Assembly: GCA_019638455.1 (NCBI GenBank)
Contig: JAHBTU010000004.1
Span: 124,001-188,000 of the forward strand
Length of the DNA: 64,000 nt
Origin: Saprospiraceae bacterium
GTDB taxonomy: Bacteria > Bacteroidota > Bacteroidia > Chitinophagales > Saprospiraceae
Reading direction: 5' to 3'
Shown: positions 24,690 through 33,625 of the stretch, piece by piece
Layout: each line of letters starts with the position of its first letter
How positions within the stretch are numbered: position 1 is the stretch's first letter
Translations under genes and position numbers: made by a program
The notes under the pieces: generated by a model
What the model was told of the DNA's origin: nothing
What the model saw: only the letters and a program-made list of their open reading frames with translations
Database searches by the model: none

Positions 24690-27446
24690 GTGAAAAAATT
24701 GTTGGGCAAATATCGGCTTTTCTTACAAATAGTTGCGCTGATTGCGTGTGCTACGGCCTCAGCGCAAGTGCCGCTCGACTCTGCCGCAACGATTGGCCCC
24801 GCGCGCCAACCGCCGGGTGGCCTCTTGGACACGGTGCCGCCGGAAGGAGCGCCGGACTCGGTAGAGGTGGATTTGGGCAGGCTGCGGATTTCCAACGACG
24901 CGCTCGACGACGAAGTGGAATACGGGGCGCAGGACTCCATGTGGTTCGATGCTATCAACAAACAGGTGCATCTCTACGGCAACGCCTCCGTGAAATACAC
25001 CTCCCTGACCATCAAGGCAGGCTACATTCTGCTCGACTACGACAAGAGCGAAATCAGCGCCGCGCCTTTGGCCGACACTACTGGCCAACTGACTGGCTAC
25101 CCGGATTTCAACGACGGCGCGCAAAGCTTCACGGCTCACCAACTCCGCTACAATTTCAAAACGCGCAAAGGCATCATTTACGAGGCCCGCACCCGGCAGG
25201 AAGACCTCTATGTGTTGGGAGAACGGGCAAAATTCATCGGAGCAGCGGAGAGCAGCGACACGACCCAACGCTCGCGCAACACCATCTATAACAAGGATGC
25301 CATCATCACCACCTGCGACCATCCGAATCCGCATTTTGGCGTGCGCACCAAGCGCCTGAAAGTTATTCCCGACAAACTTGTGGTCACGGGGTTCTCGGTG
25401 GTGGAAGTGGGGGGCGTGCCCACGCCGTTGGTGCTGCCGTTTGGTTTTTTCCCCATCACGAAAACTCGAAAAGCGGGGGTGATTATCCCCAGAGATTTTG
25501 AGTTTGCCAGCGTGGAGGGCTTTGGCTTGCGCGATTTTGGGTGGTATCAGCCGATTTCGGAGCATATTGACCTATCGGTGATGTTCACCGCTTATGTCAG
25601 TGGCAGCTGGGGAGTAGCGGCCACTTCCCGATACAACAAGCGGTATGCCTACAACGGCAATTTCCTGATGAGCTTCAACAATCGGGTGCGTGAGGACAAT
25701 TTTGCCAACAAACTGTCCGCCAAGTCGTTCCGAATCGCTTGGCAACACAATCAGGACGGTAAGGCGCACCCCACGCGCCGATTCGGCGGCACTGTGAACG
25801 TCGAGACCAACCGCGACCAAAACCGAAATTTCAACGACTTCCAAAGCGTGTATCGAAACACGCTAAACTCCAACCTGACCTATTCCAAAACTTTCCCCGG
25901 CAAGCCTTACAACTTCGCGGCAAGCTTCAACCACTCCCAAAACACGCAGACGCGCATCATGGACATCACCTTGCCCAACGTGAACTTCACCATGCAGCGC
26001 ATTTTCCCCTTCAAGCGCAAAGTGCCTTTGGGCAAGGAACAGTGGTATGAGAAAATCTCGCTCACCTATTCATCCAAGTTCCAAAACAGCCTTCGCACTC
26101 CCGACACCCTGCTCTTCACCCGCCGCACCCTCGAAGGCGCTCGGTTGGGGGTACAGCACTCGGCCAGCACGGACTTCACCTTCAAGGTGCTCAAGTATTT
26201 CAACGTGGCCCCACGGCTCGACTATGAGGAAAACTGGTATCCCTACGCCACCGAGCGACAGCTGCTCCCGGAGATTCGCTACGTCTATGACACCATTCAG
26301 GATGGCAGCGAGGTCATTGTGGTGGTGGACAGCACACGCACCCAATTCGGTGTGGACACCACCTTGCGCGACTGGGGTTTCTATCGCTTTGGCCGATATA
26401 CGGCCGGCATTTCCATGAATACCGCATTGTTTTTCACCCCTCAATTCAAAAGGGGCTGGCTTCGCGGATTCCGCCACACGATGAAACCCACCCTGAGCGC
26501 GGGCTTCGGCCCCGACTTCTCCAGACGGCCTTACAGCAATTATTATCGAACGGTCGAAACCGACTTGCGTCCCCAGTTCAATGATACGCTGGTGTACAAC
26601 ATCTTCGATGATGCCATATTCGGGCGGCCTCCCAGCAACACTTCCCGGCGCGACATCATCCTCAACTACTCGCTGCTCAACGTGCTGGAGTTCAAGCATT
26701 ATTCGGCAAAGAGGGACTCCGTGCTGAAAAAACGCATCTTCGACGGCCTCGCCTTCAACGGCTCCTACAACATCACGGCGGATTCGCTCAATTGGAGCGA
26801 AATCACCACCGGCGGCTTGTTCCGTTTTTTCAAAGGCATCGTCAACCTGACGTGGAACGCCCGCTTCGACCCATACGTGGCCGACGAAAACGGGCGGAGG
26901 GTCAACACGTTCGTCTTTGACAAACGAAAAAAACTGTGGCGCACCACAGGCTTCGGCGTGCAGCTGAACACGACATTCAGCGTCAGGCAATTGCGCGATG
27001 CCCTTTCGGGAAAAGACAACGAACCCACCACGTCGCCGCCGTCAGGCCCGCAAGGCGGGCGCCCCACGGTGAAAGACGACTTGCTCGGCTGGTTCAACGA
27101 TTTTCGCATCAATTACAGCATCGGCGTGGACCGAAGGCTCATCCCCATGGGCTTCGCGGAAGAACGCGACACCTTCGTCATCGGGCGGCACAACCTCAGC
27201 TTCTCCGGCAGTATCCCCCTATCCTCGAAGTGGTCCATCATGATTGGCAATATCTCTTACGACTTCCAGAGCAAACAATTGGTCTATCCTGACCTCGGCT
27301 TTGCCCGCGACCTGCACTGCTGGCAACTCAACCTGAGCTGGCAACCCGTGCGCGGCACCTACCTATTCACCATCAACGCCAAACCCGGCACGTTCGACTT
27401 TTTGAAAATCCCCTATCGAAAAAACAACTTCGATGTCGGGTTTTAG
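24690..27446 (+). CDS. lptD: LPS-assembly protein LptD (OstA-type) outer-membrane barrel
   Basis: A 918-residue outer-membrane protein that inserts lipopolysaccharide into the outer leaflet. GTG 24690 gives a good signal peptide (KKLLGKYRLFLQIVALIAC, then ATASAQ); the longer frame would mask it. The N-terminal OstA/LptA-like domain (about residues 65-220: KQVHLYGNASVKYTSLTIKA, ITTCDHPNPHFGVR) is followed by a large barrel with many aromatic-ended strands, ending FDFLKIPYRKNNFDVGF. It has the length and style of Bacteroidota LptD. Divergent from the SPOR amidase, it forms part of an envelope gene group. Confidence 0.9.
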   Translation: MKKLLGKYRLFLQIVALIACATASAQVPLDSAATIGPARQPPGGLLDTVPPEGAPDSVEVDLGRLRISNDALDDEVEYGAQDSMWFDAINKQVHLYGNASVKYTSLTIKAGYILLDYDKSEISAAPLADTTGQLTGYPDFNDGAQSFTAHQLRYNFKTRKGIIYEARTRQEDLYVLGERAKFIGAAESSDTTQRSRNTIYNKDAIITTCDHPNPHFGVRTKRLKVIPDKLVVTGFSVVEVGGVPTPLVLPFGFFPITKTRKAGVIIPRDFEFASVEGFGLRDFGWYQPISEHIDLSVMFTAYVSGSWGVAATSRYNKRYAYNGNFLMSFNNRVREDNFANKLSAKSFRIAWQHNQDGKAHPTRRFGGTVNVETNRDQNRNFNDFQSVYRNTLNSNLTYSKTFPGKPYNFAASFNHSQNTQTRIMDITLPNVNFTMQRIFPFKRKVPLGKEQWYEKISLTYSSKFQNSLRTPDTLLFTRRTLEGARLGVQHSASTDFTFKVLKYFNVAPRLDYEENWYPYATERQLLPEIRYVYDTIQDGSEVIVVVDSTRTQFGVDTTLRDWGFYRFGRYTAGISMNTALFFTPQFKRGWLRGFRHTMKPTLSAGFGPDFSRRPYSNYYRTVETDLRPQFNDTLVYNIFDDAIFGRPPSNTSRRDIILNYSLLNVLEFKHYSAKRDSVLKKRIFDGLAFNGSYNITADSLNWSEITTGGLFRFFKGIVNLTWNARFDPYVADENGRRVNTFVFDKRKKLWRTTGFGVQLNTTFSVRQLRDALSGKDNEPTTSPPSGPQGGRPTVKDDLLGWFNDFRINYSIGVDRRLIPMGFAEERDTFVIGRHNLSFSGSIPLSSKWSIMIGNISYDFQSKQLVYPDLGFARDLHCWQLNLSWQPVRGTYLFTINAKPGTFDFLKIPYRKNNFDVGF

Positions 27447-27870
27447 CCACACCGTCGGGAAACCCTTTCCAAGCGAAGCGGGAAAGCCCCGTGTAAAAAA
27501 AAGGTTAATTTTTTTTGAGCGACATTTCCTGCTGGTGTTTACCTTTGGTGGCGAAATAACGGCTGGCTTATTCGCACACCAACCATATCAAACTTTCATA
27601 AGTCGCTCTTGGGCAGGATGTTTTCTTTTGAAAACGAAGGCTTCATGCGCGGCTTTTTTTATGTTTCACCTCATCAAATTTGCGGCAAGGTCGGAGCCCC
27701 AACCCATCTGAAACTAAAGGCAACAATCGTAGCTGTCAAAAAAATCTTGTCGAATCAAGATGGATTTCAAAATAATCGCCTTGCGTTCCACCATTTCTTC
27801 GGAATTTAGCATCTGAAAAAATGGACCCATCCGCCAGTCTCTCGGTCCGCCAACCCTCCACTTTCTAACT
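27447..27870. other. Intergenic leader before the PstS-like gene group
   Basis: A 424-bp gap with no supported gene. It holds the promoter candidate at 27515-27547, leaving a long untranslated leader of about 310 nt. No known riboswitch fold was recognised. Confidence 0.4.
27515..27547 (+). promoter_or_regulatory. Bacteroidota-type promoter candidate
   Basis: TTG (27515-27517), 22-nt spacer, TACCTTTG (27540-27547). The -7 box is a perfect match to TAnnTTTG; the spacer is at the long end of the accepted range. Confidence 0.5.
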
Positions 27871-28092
27871 ATGTCAACCGACGAACGCATCCGCAAACGC
27901 CCCAAACTACGCACACCACTCATCATCATGGGGGCTGCCATGTCCTTTTTCTTTGTTTGTTTTGGTGCCTATATCCTTATTGACAAAAACTTCATGGCCG
28001 ACATACCGAACGAGTTTCGGAACATCTTCGCCGTGGTGGTGCTCATCTACGGCGTGTTTCGCGGCTGGCGGGTCTATTCCGAGTACTTTTAA
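27871..28092 (+). CDS. Small two-helix membrane protein
   Basis: A 73-residue protein with a basic N-terminus (STDERIRKRPKLRT) and two hydrophobic segments (about residues 16-37 and 48-63) ending GWRVYSEYF. It lies 13 bp upstream of the PstS-like lipoprotein gene and is almost certainly co-transcribed. In other Bacteroidota I know a similar small protein next to ExbB/ExbD/TonB and PstS-like genes, so an accessory role in energised uptake is possible. That link is inference, since no exb genes are in this window. Confidence 0.75.
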   Translation: MSTDERIRKRPKLRTPLIIMGAAMSFFFVCFGAYILIDKNFMADIPNEFRNIFAVVVLIYGVFRGWRVYSEYF

Positions 28093-28105
28093 AAGAAAAG
28101 AAAAA

Positions 28106-29032
28106 ATGCAAAATCCCCTCTTAATGCTCCTGTTCGCTTTGCTGTTGGCTGCTTGCGGCGACAACAAAGACAAACAAGGCAAAGCACTCGACACGCCCAC
28201 GACGGGCGAAATCACCATCATCGCCGACGATGGCTATCGCCCCATCATCGAAACCTCGCTCCATGTGTTTCATTCCATCTATCGCAACGCCAAAATCCAC
28301 CCCATCTTCGCCTCGGAAGGCGAGGCCGTGTCGGCGCTGCTCAACGATTCGGTGAGAGTCATCGTCATCACCCGGCAACTGACGGAAGAAGAAAACAAGT
28401 ACTTTCAAGCACGTGGATTCACCCCAAAAGTGACCCCCATCGCCTATGATGCGATAGCCTTCATCCTCCATCCAAGCAACAAAGACACCGTGTTCACCAA
28501 AGAGCAAATGGGGCAAATCCTGACGGGCGCCGTCACCCGATGGCCCGAGCTCAACCCCAAGTCGCCGCTCTCCGACATTCAACTCGTTTTCGACCACCCA
28601 CTGTCGGGCACTTTGCGTTATGTCAAGGATTCGGTTCTCATGGGTCAAGCCATTTCCCCCAAAGCATCCGCACTGAAAAACAATGTGGAAGTGATTGACT
28701 ATGTGAGCAAACACCCCAATGCGCTTGGCATCATCAGCGCCAACTGGATTTCAGACACCGACGACGAGGGACGGCAAAGTTTCCTAAAAACAATAAAACT
28801 CGCCGACATCGCCGAAGCGCCCGGCAAAGAGGGCTACGGCCCCTATCAAGCCTACTTGGCAGAAGGCACCTATCCCTACAAGCGCACCGTGTATGTCGTC
28901 AATGCGCAAGCCCGCAACGGCTTGGGGCTTGGCTTCGCATCCTATCTGGCAGCCGACGGGCAACGCATCGTGCTCAAAGACGGGTTGTTGCCCGTCAATG
29001 CCGTCACGCGGCTCATCAAGGCCACGCGCTGA
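28106..29032 (+). CDS. PstS-like phosphate-binding lipoprotein
   Basis: A 308-residue substrate-binding lipoprotein of the PstS superfamily. The signal MQNPLLMLLFALLLAAC ends in a lipobox (Cys 17). The fold signature runs through GEITIIADDGYRPIIETSLH, EAVSALLNDSVRVIVITRQL, AIAFILHPSNKDTVFTKEQM and VFDHPLSGTLRYVKD. It is probably anchored in the envelope and captures phosphate or a related anion. It follows the two-helix protein by 13 bp and precedes the TPR protein by 181 bp. Confidence 0.8.
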   Translation: MQNPLLMLLFALLLAACGDNKDKQGKALDTPTTGEITIIADDGYRPIIETSLHVFHSIYRNAKIHPIFASEGEAVSALLNDSVRVIVITRQLTEEENKYFQARGFTPKVTPIAYDAIAFILHPSNKDTVFTKEQMGQILTGAVTRWPELNPKSPLSDIQLVFDHPLSGTLRYVKDSVLMGQAISPKASALKNNVEVIDYVSKHPNALGIISANWISDTDDEGRQSFLKTIKLADIAEAPGKEGYGPYQAYLAEGTYPYKRTVYVVNAQARNGLGLGFASYLAADGQRIVLKDGLLPVNAVTRLIKATR

Positions 29033-29213
29033 GCTTTTTTCGAGGGCAAGCACATCAAAAAAGCCCCGTTGAATGTTAATCTACTGATAAGAAATGGGCG
29101 TTTTGCCCCAAATCGTGTGGATTTTTTTGAAAAAAAGCGTCCGAAAAGCGGAACTTCGCCGCTCGATGAAAAACGTTCATGCGGTATTCAAAAACAAAAA
29201 CTTTTTCCGAACA

Positions 29214-30950
29214 ATGACAAATCTCTTGAGAAAAGCGCTCCTGCTATCCGCTATCGCGTATGCTGCCTCAGCCTCCGCACAAACGCGCGCCGACGGCCTC
29301 GCAGCCATGCAAATGGAAGAATGGGACAAAGCAATCAGCATCTATACAGCCCTCTCAAAGGCTGACCCCGCCGACCAAGATGCCCTGCTCACGCTTTCCA
29401 ATGCCTACCTTGCCAAGGGCGACAAAGCGCAAGCATTGGAAAACGCCAAAACAGCCTTCAATGCCAAGTCCGACGCTCCGCTCGCCTTTGTGGCCAACGC
29501 CAAAGTGTTGCTGCTCGAAGGCAAGTCCGCAGAGGCCAGCGAGCAGTTCAAACGCGCCGCCTCGAAGGCCAAAAAAGACATCAACGCACATCGTCAAATC
29601 GGCGAATCCTACACCTACTTCATTCCGCAAGGCAGCAATCGCCCCGACCTCACGCGGGCCGTCGAGTTGTTGACCGCTGCGCTCAATGTCAATTCCAAAG
29701 ACATCCCGACACTCATGGCGCTTGGCTACGCCTACAAGGAGCAGGGCAACGGCGGCATGGCCGCTCAGCAATACGAGCTGGCCGAGCAACTCGAACCCAA
29801 AAACCCCCTGCCCAAGCTCATGCTGGCCAAAGTGTACAAGGCTGCCAAACTACCCGCCAAATTTGAATCCTACATTGACAAAACATTGGGTGTGGCTCCC
29901 AACTACACACCCGCTTTGCGAGCCAAAGCCGAGCATTTTTACTTCGGTCGCCAATGGGAAAAAGCCGCCCAAGCCCTCAAAGATTTAGTGTCGAAAGGCA
30001 CTGAGGTCAATATAGAAGATGAAATGCTGTTGGCCAATGCGCTCTACATCACCAAAGACTGCAAAGCTTGCAGCGAGCTCGTGGATAAAATACTCGCCAA
30101 AGACCCCACGAAAAACTATCTGCGCCGCCTCAAAGCCTACTGCGACTACGACAACGGCGAGTACCAGCGTGGCTTGAACCTTCTAAACGACTATTTCAAA
30201 ACCGCACCCCCAGACAAAATCATCGCCAGCGACTACCTATACCTCGGGCGCTTGCAGCTGAAAACAAATGGCGACACGACCGCCGCCGTCGCCAACTTGG
30301 CAAAATCCATAGAAATGGACAGCACCACATGGCCGCTGTGGAAGGAAATCGCAAAACTGCAATATGCGCGTCGCATGAACTGCGAGGCCGCCGAATCCTT
30401 TCATCGCTACTACGATTCCATCCCGGCCCCAGAGGCCAACGAAGCACAAGACATGTATTTCATGGGCCTTTCGCACTATTTCTGCAAAGACGACTCGCTC
30501 AACTTTGACAAAGCCGAGCTCGTTTTTAGCAAAGTGACGGAACTCATGCCTCAGGCTGGCATCGGCTGGTGGTGGGCGCATAAGGCTGCCAAATACAAAG
30601 ACCCGTCGCTGGAAGACATAGAGGCAGACCCGACCATCGCATTGAAATACGGCCATGCTCGCAAGTATTTGGAGCCTTACGTCGAAATCGCCAGCGCCGA
30701 CGTGGAGAAAAACAAGAAGGACCTTGCCACAGCCTACCAGTACCTCGCTTATTGCTATTTCGTGAACAACGAAAGCGACAAATTTTTCCCTACTGCTGAC
30801 AAATGGGAAAAAGTAGAGACTGATGCCGCCACGCTGGAAAGCATTCGCCAGATGAGAGAAGCCTTTGGCAAAGAGACCATCATGCCGGGTTCGGCTCCGG
30901 CTACCACCACCCCTACTCCGTCGGGAGGCGGAAAAGGGGGGAGAAATTGA
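29214..30950 (+). CDS. TPR-repeat secreted/periplasmic protein
   Basis: A 578-residue protein with a signal peptide (MTNLLRKALLLSAIAYAASA, then SAQ). TPR-type helix pairs fill almost the whole length: AISIYTALSKADPADQDALL, LMALGYAYKEQGNGGMAAQQ, LYLGRLQLKTNGDTTAAVAN. A Pro/Thr tail ending in SGGGKGGRN follows. ATG 29214 is preferred because the longer frame puts 40 residues before the signal. Together with the PstS-like gene it resembles a conserved Bacteroidota pair; the protein is presumably a periplasmic scaffold. A strong terminator follows. Confidence 0.82.
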   Translation: MTNLLRKALLLSAIAYAASASAQTRADGLAAMQMEEWDKAISIYTALSKADPADQDALLTLSNAYLAKGDKAQALENAKTAFNAKSDAPLAFVANAKVLLLEGKSAEASEQFKRAASKAKKDINAHRQIGESYTYFIPQGSNRPDLTRAVELLTAALNVNSKDIPTLMALGYAYKEQGNGGMAAQQYELAEQLEPKNPLPKLMLAKVYKAAKLPAKFESYIDKTLGVAPNYTPALRAKAEHFYFGRQWEKAAQALKDLVSKGTEVNIEDEMLLANALYITKDCKACSELVDKILAKDPTKNYLRRLKAYCDYDNGEYQRGLNLLNDYFKTAPPDKIIASDYLYLGRLQLKTNGDTTAAVANLAKSIEMDSTTWPLWKEIAKLQYARRMNCEAAESFHRYYDSIPAPEANEAQDMYFMGLSHYFCKDDSLNFDKAELVFSKVTELMPQAGIGWWWAHKAAKYKDPSLEDIEADPTIALKYGHARKYLEPYVEIASADVEKNKKDLATAYQYLAYCYFVNNESDKFFPTADKWEKVETDAATLESIRQMREAFGKETIMPGSAPATTTPTPSGGGKGGRN

Positions 30951-30974
30951 CGTTGTCTCGTCAAGAGCAAGCAT

Positions 30975-31012
30975 AAAAAAGCCCTTTTGGTCAACAGCCA
31001 AAAGGGCTTTTT
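30975..31012. terminator. Bidirectional intrinsic terminator
   Basis: AAAAGCCCTTTTGG and CCAAAAGGGCTTTT form a 14-bp stem with A/T runs on both sides, between the convergent TPR and barrel genes. Confidence 0.85.
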
Positions 31013-31043
31013 CAACGAATTGCGACAAATACGTCCTGATTTC

Positions 31044-31538
31044 TTAATTCAAAACGTACCTCGCGCTAAGGGCGCCATAGCCACCACCAAAACCACGGCC
31101 ATAGCCATTGAGGAAGACAAGAGGCATCCAGTCAACCGAAAGGTTCAAAGGAGCGTTGGCAAACTTGTAGTCAAGGCCAATCACACCAAAAACACCAATA
31201 CTGGTGGACTTGTAATCCCTGTTGTTGACAAAGATGTTGTCGCGGTCATTCCAGAAAAAGGCCGACACGCCGCCACCTGCGTACCAATTCAGACCATCCA
31301 CGCCCGAAATGTCAAAGTGGTGTTCGTAGGCTGCTGCCGCGTTGAACCATCCGTAGCCGCTGTAAGACCGAAAACCAGCGAACACTTCTATGGCGCCGGG
31401 TTCGCTGATGAAGTGCTTGTAGGTGATGGACGTTGGATAGCCCAGCCGCAAGCCAATGGCGTTAGTGTAGTTTTTTTGGGAAAAAGCTGCGAAATAGCAG
31501 CCCAACACAAGTGCAAGGGTGAAAAACAGTTTCTTCAT
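31044..31538 (-). CDS. Small outer-membrane beta-barrel protein
   Basis: A 164-residue protein with a signal peptide (MKKLFFTLALVLGCYFAAFS). Eight or so amphipathic strands typical of an OmpA/OmpW-size barrel follow (AIGLRLGYPTSITYKHF, AIEVFAGFRSYSGYGW, NWYAGGGVSAFFWND, YGALSARYVLN). The C-terminus lacks the usual final Phe. ATG 31536-31538 is used rather than an upstream Met. A good Bacteroidota promoter lies 38 nt upstream and the gene ends at a strong terminator, so it is transcribed alone. Confidence 0.75.
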   Translation of the reverse strand: MKKLFFTLALVLGCYFAAFSQKNYTNAIGLRLGYPTSITYKHFISEPGAIEVFAGFRSYSGYGWFNAAAAYEHHFDISGVDGLNWYAGGGVSAFFWNDRDNIFVNNRDYKSTSIGVFGVIGLDYKFANAPLNLSVDWMPLVFLNGYGRGFGGGYGALSARYVLN

Positions 31539-31575
31539 AATGATTGAAAGCATTTAAGGTGAGTGATGTTCGAGC

Positions 31576-31604
31576 CAAAGGTAGGGGTTCCGTTAAATAT
31601 GCAA
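31576..31604 (-). promoter_or_regulatory. Bacteroidota-type promoter of the small barrel gene
   Basis: On the minus strand, TTG (31602-31604), 18-nt spacer, TACCTTTG (31576-31583). The ATG follows 38 nt after the -7 box. Confidence 0.6.
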
Positions 31605-31711
31605 CGCAATGCAAGTTTTTTTCAAAAAAATCAAAAACCGTTGTCAAGAATTGAAAATGAGGAAAAATTGCTTTTCAGCGCAGCCAAGTCTTCTGGCAGA
31701 TTTACGGGCAC

Positions 31712-31749
31712 AAAAAAACCAGCCAACAGTGTAGCGATGGCTGGTTTCC
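31712..31749. terminator. Intrinsic terminator
   Basis: AAACCAGCCA (31716-31725) pairs perfectly with TGGCTGGTTT (31738-31747). An A-run on the + strand gives a U-run for minus-strand transcripts ending the TM2-DUF2752 unit. Confidence 0.8.
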
Positions 31750-31769
31750 TTCTTCGAATAAGGTTGAAG

Positions 31770-32084
31770 TCAGTTGGAGGCTCGCAATTGTCGGAGTTTT
31801 TTCCAATCGGCCAAAAACCATTGGAGCCATTGGTAGGCCACAGCCGGGAAAACAATAAAACCCAACCAATTGTAATACAATGCTTCTGCAAAGTCAAAAT
31901 GAATCAAATGCATAATGGAGCGTGTAAGGCCACACGCAAAACACTCTTCATTGAGTAGAAGCACGGACAAACACATTGACCGCCCCTCATCAAAAAAATC
32001 GGCAGGCAAAACAAGCAGAACAATCGGGACCAAAATAAACACCCCAATTTTGATGTAGAGCCACCAATTAGAAGCTTGGGTCAT
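31770..32084 (-). CDS. DUF2752 family small membrane protein
   Basis: A 104-residue protein with two to three hydrophobic helices (about residues 8-26 and 72-92). The DUF2752 hallmark is a Cys-containing stretch followed by CGLTRSIMHLIHFDF.EALYYN, here ECFACGLTRS. The family is widespread in Bacteroidota and of unknown function. The start overlaps the end of the upstream TM2-domain gene by 17 bp, which implies translational coupling. A terminator follows directly. Confidence 0.85.
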   Translation of the reverse strand: MTQASNWWLYIKIGVFILVPIVLLVLPADFFDEGRSMCLSVLLLNEECFACGLTRSIMHLIHFDFAEALYYNWLGFIVFPAVAYQWLQWFLADWKKLRQLRASN

Positions 32085-32571
32085 AGTTGCTGCCGTCTGC
32101 AGGTTTCAAGTCGCCCATGATAATCCGAATGAAATCAATCAAGGCCCAAATACCGCAGCCGCCCAAAGTAATGAGCATCAGCCACCAGTTTTTGTACCCC
32201 AAATACAGGCGATGCATACCCAATGCGCCAAAAAACCAGCACAACAGCAACGCTACCCATTGACTTTTTGCGGTGCCAGCCGTGCCGTCGGCATCTTTCA
32301 TCTGCTTTTTCACCGCTTTTTGTGCGGCCTTCAGCCCAACGACCTGCTTGAGGGTCAGTTTCTTGCCTGTCTTTTCCTTTACCTTTTTGGGCGTGAGTTT
32401 CAAGAACTCGTCAGGGGTCATGTTCGTCAGCATGCCACCGAGACCGTTTTCTTGCGTCAGCAGTTTTGCAGCTACCGCAGCACCAGCGTTTTTGACGCTT
32501 GTTGTAGCGTTGATGGATGTCATTTGGGCCAAGCCAAAGGCCAATAGGAGCAAAAGGAAGATTTTCTTCAT
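32068..32571 (-). CDS. TM2-domain membrane protein
   Basis: A 167-residue protein with a signal-like N-terminus (MKKIFLLLLLAFGLAQ), a central soluble region (about 25-100, including a Lys-rich KKVKEKTGKKLTLKQ helix) and a C-terminal TM2 domain. The TM2 domain is seen as ALLLCWFFGALGMHRLYLGY, then WWLMLITLGGCGIWALIDFI, with the GMHR.YLGY turn typical of the family. The function of TM2 proteins in bacteria is unknown. It overlaps the DUF2752 gene and forms a two-gene unit with it. Confidence 0.88.
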   Translation of the reverse strand: MKKIFLLLLLAFGLAQMTSINATTSVKNAGAAVAAKLLTQENGLGGMLTNMTPDEFLKLTPKKVKEKTGKKLTLKQVVGLKAAQKAVKKQMKDADGTAGTAKSQWVALLLCWFFGALGMHRLYLGYKNWWLMLITLGGCGIWALIDFIRIIMGDLKPADGSNYDPSF

Positions 32572-32831
32572 GTAAAAACCGCTTTAGATTTGGATGCCTA
32601 CTCTTATCGCTTTTGGGCTTCCGCGCCTTACTCTCTTCGTTAGGGGTTTTCAGGCAATTCCCCTTTTCATTTGTGTCGTATGCGAGGTAAAAACACGCGA
32701 CAAATGTTGGACGAATTCACGACACTTCAAACACAAAGCATCAAGAAAAAAAGTGAGGCCACACAAATCGCCTCCGTGCTTGGCACGATATGCTAAATTC
32801 CCCAACTTCGCCCCTGCTTTAACCGAACAAT

Positions 32832-33299
32832 ATGAAAATCGCCGTCTTTCCCGGGTCGTTCGACCCCATCACCATCGGCCATGTGGATTTGGTGAAACGG
32901 GCCTTGCCCTTATTCGACAAAATAGTGGTCGCCGTGGGTGTCAATTCCATCAAAAAAAACCTCTTTTCGCTCGACCAGCGCCTTGAGTGGCTGCGTCAGG
33001 TGTTCGCCGAATACCCCAGCGTAGAAGTGGATTACTTTGAAAATCTTACCGCCGACTACTGCAAGCGCATCGGTGCCCGCTACCTGCTGCGCGGTTTGCG
33101 CAATGCCTCTGACTTCGACTATGAAAAGACGATATCCCAGCTCAATCACATCATCGGCGACGGCATCGAGACGGTATTTCTGATTTCTCAGCCTGAATAC
33201 TCGCACATCAGCAGCACCATCGTGCGCGAAATCATCGTGGGAGGCGCCGATGCCGCACAATTTATCCCTAAGGAGATTCAAATCAGCACCAAAGGATAA
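32832..33299 (+). CDS. coaD: Phosphopantetheine adenylyltransferase
   Basis: The penultimate coenzyme A biosynthesis enzyme, transferring AMP from ATP to 4'-phosphopantetheine (155 residues, normal size). The nucleotidyltransferase start AVFPGSFDPITIGHVDL contains the T/HIGH motif. The conserved LLRGLRNASDFDYE loop and ISSTIVREI (ISS.x.RE) motif follow. It stands alone; a 260-bp upstream gap separates it from the TM2 gene. Downstream it meets a large palindrome carrying an IS4-family element. Confidence 0.96.
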   Translation: MKIAVFPGSFDPITIGHVDLVKRALPLFDKIVVAVGVNSIKKNLFSLDQRLEWLRQVFAEYPSVEVDYFENLTADYCKRIGARYLLRGLRNASDFDYEKTISQLNHIIGDGIETVFLISQPEYSHISSTIVREIIVGGADAAQFIPKEIQISTKG

Positions 33300-33301
33300 T
33301 A

Positions 33302-33625
33302 TAACGTGAGTTCGGAGATTATTTTTTTAAATCAATTGCGCAGAGAGCGAACGCCCTAAACATGAGTCATCCCGAGTTTTGAGAAACAGATTTTGGCTCC
33401 CTATCTTGCTAAAAATCAAGGAAGTCTGATTGAATATTGCGCACCCTACCCGCTGGGGCTTGGAGGAAGGGGTGGGCGTCACTTCCTACCCATATTCCGC
33501 CCCGCTGGGGCTTGGAGGAAGACTTGATTTTTAGCAAGATAGGGAGCCAAAATCTGTTACTCAAAACTCGGGATGACTCATGTTTAGGGCGTTCGTTCTC
33601 TGCGCAATTGATTTTAAAAAAATTA
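33302..33625. repeat. Large palindrome (about 118-nt arms) interrupted by the IS element
   Basis: The left arm (33302-33420) reads AACGTGAGTTCGGAGATTAT and on to the GGCTCCCTATCTTGCTAAAA segment. Its near-perfect inverted copy is 33521-33625, continuing after the insertion at 34864-34887 (ATCTCCGAACTCACGTTAC). The ~100-nt loop holds two direct copies of CCGCTGGGGCTTGGAGGAAG. The element sits between coaD and the convergent giant gene. Confidence 0.85.
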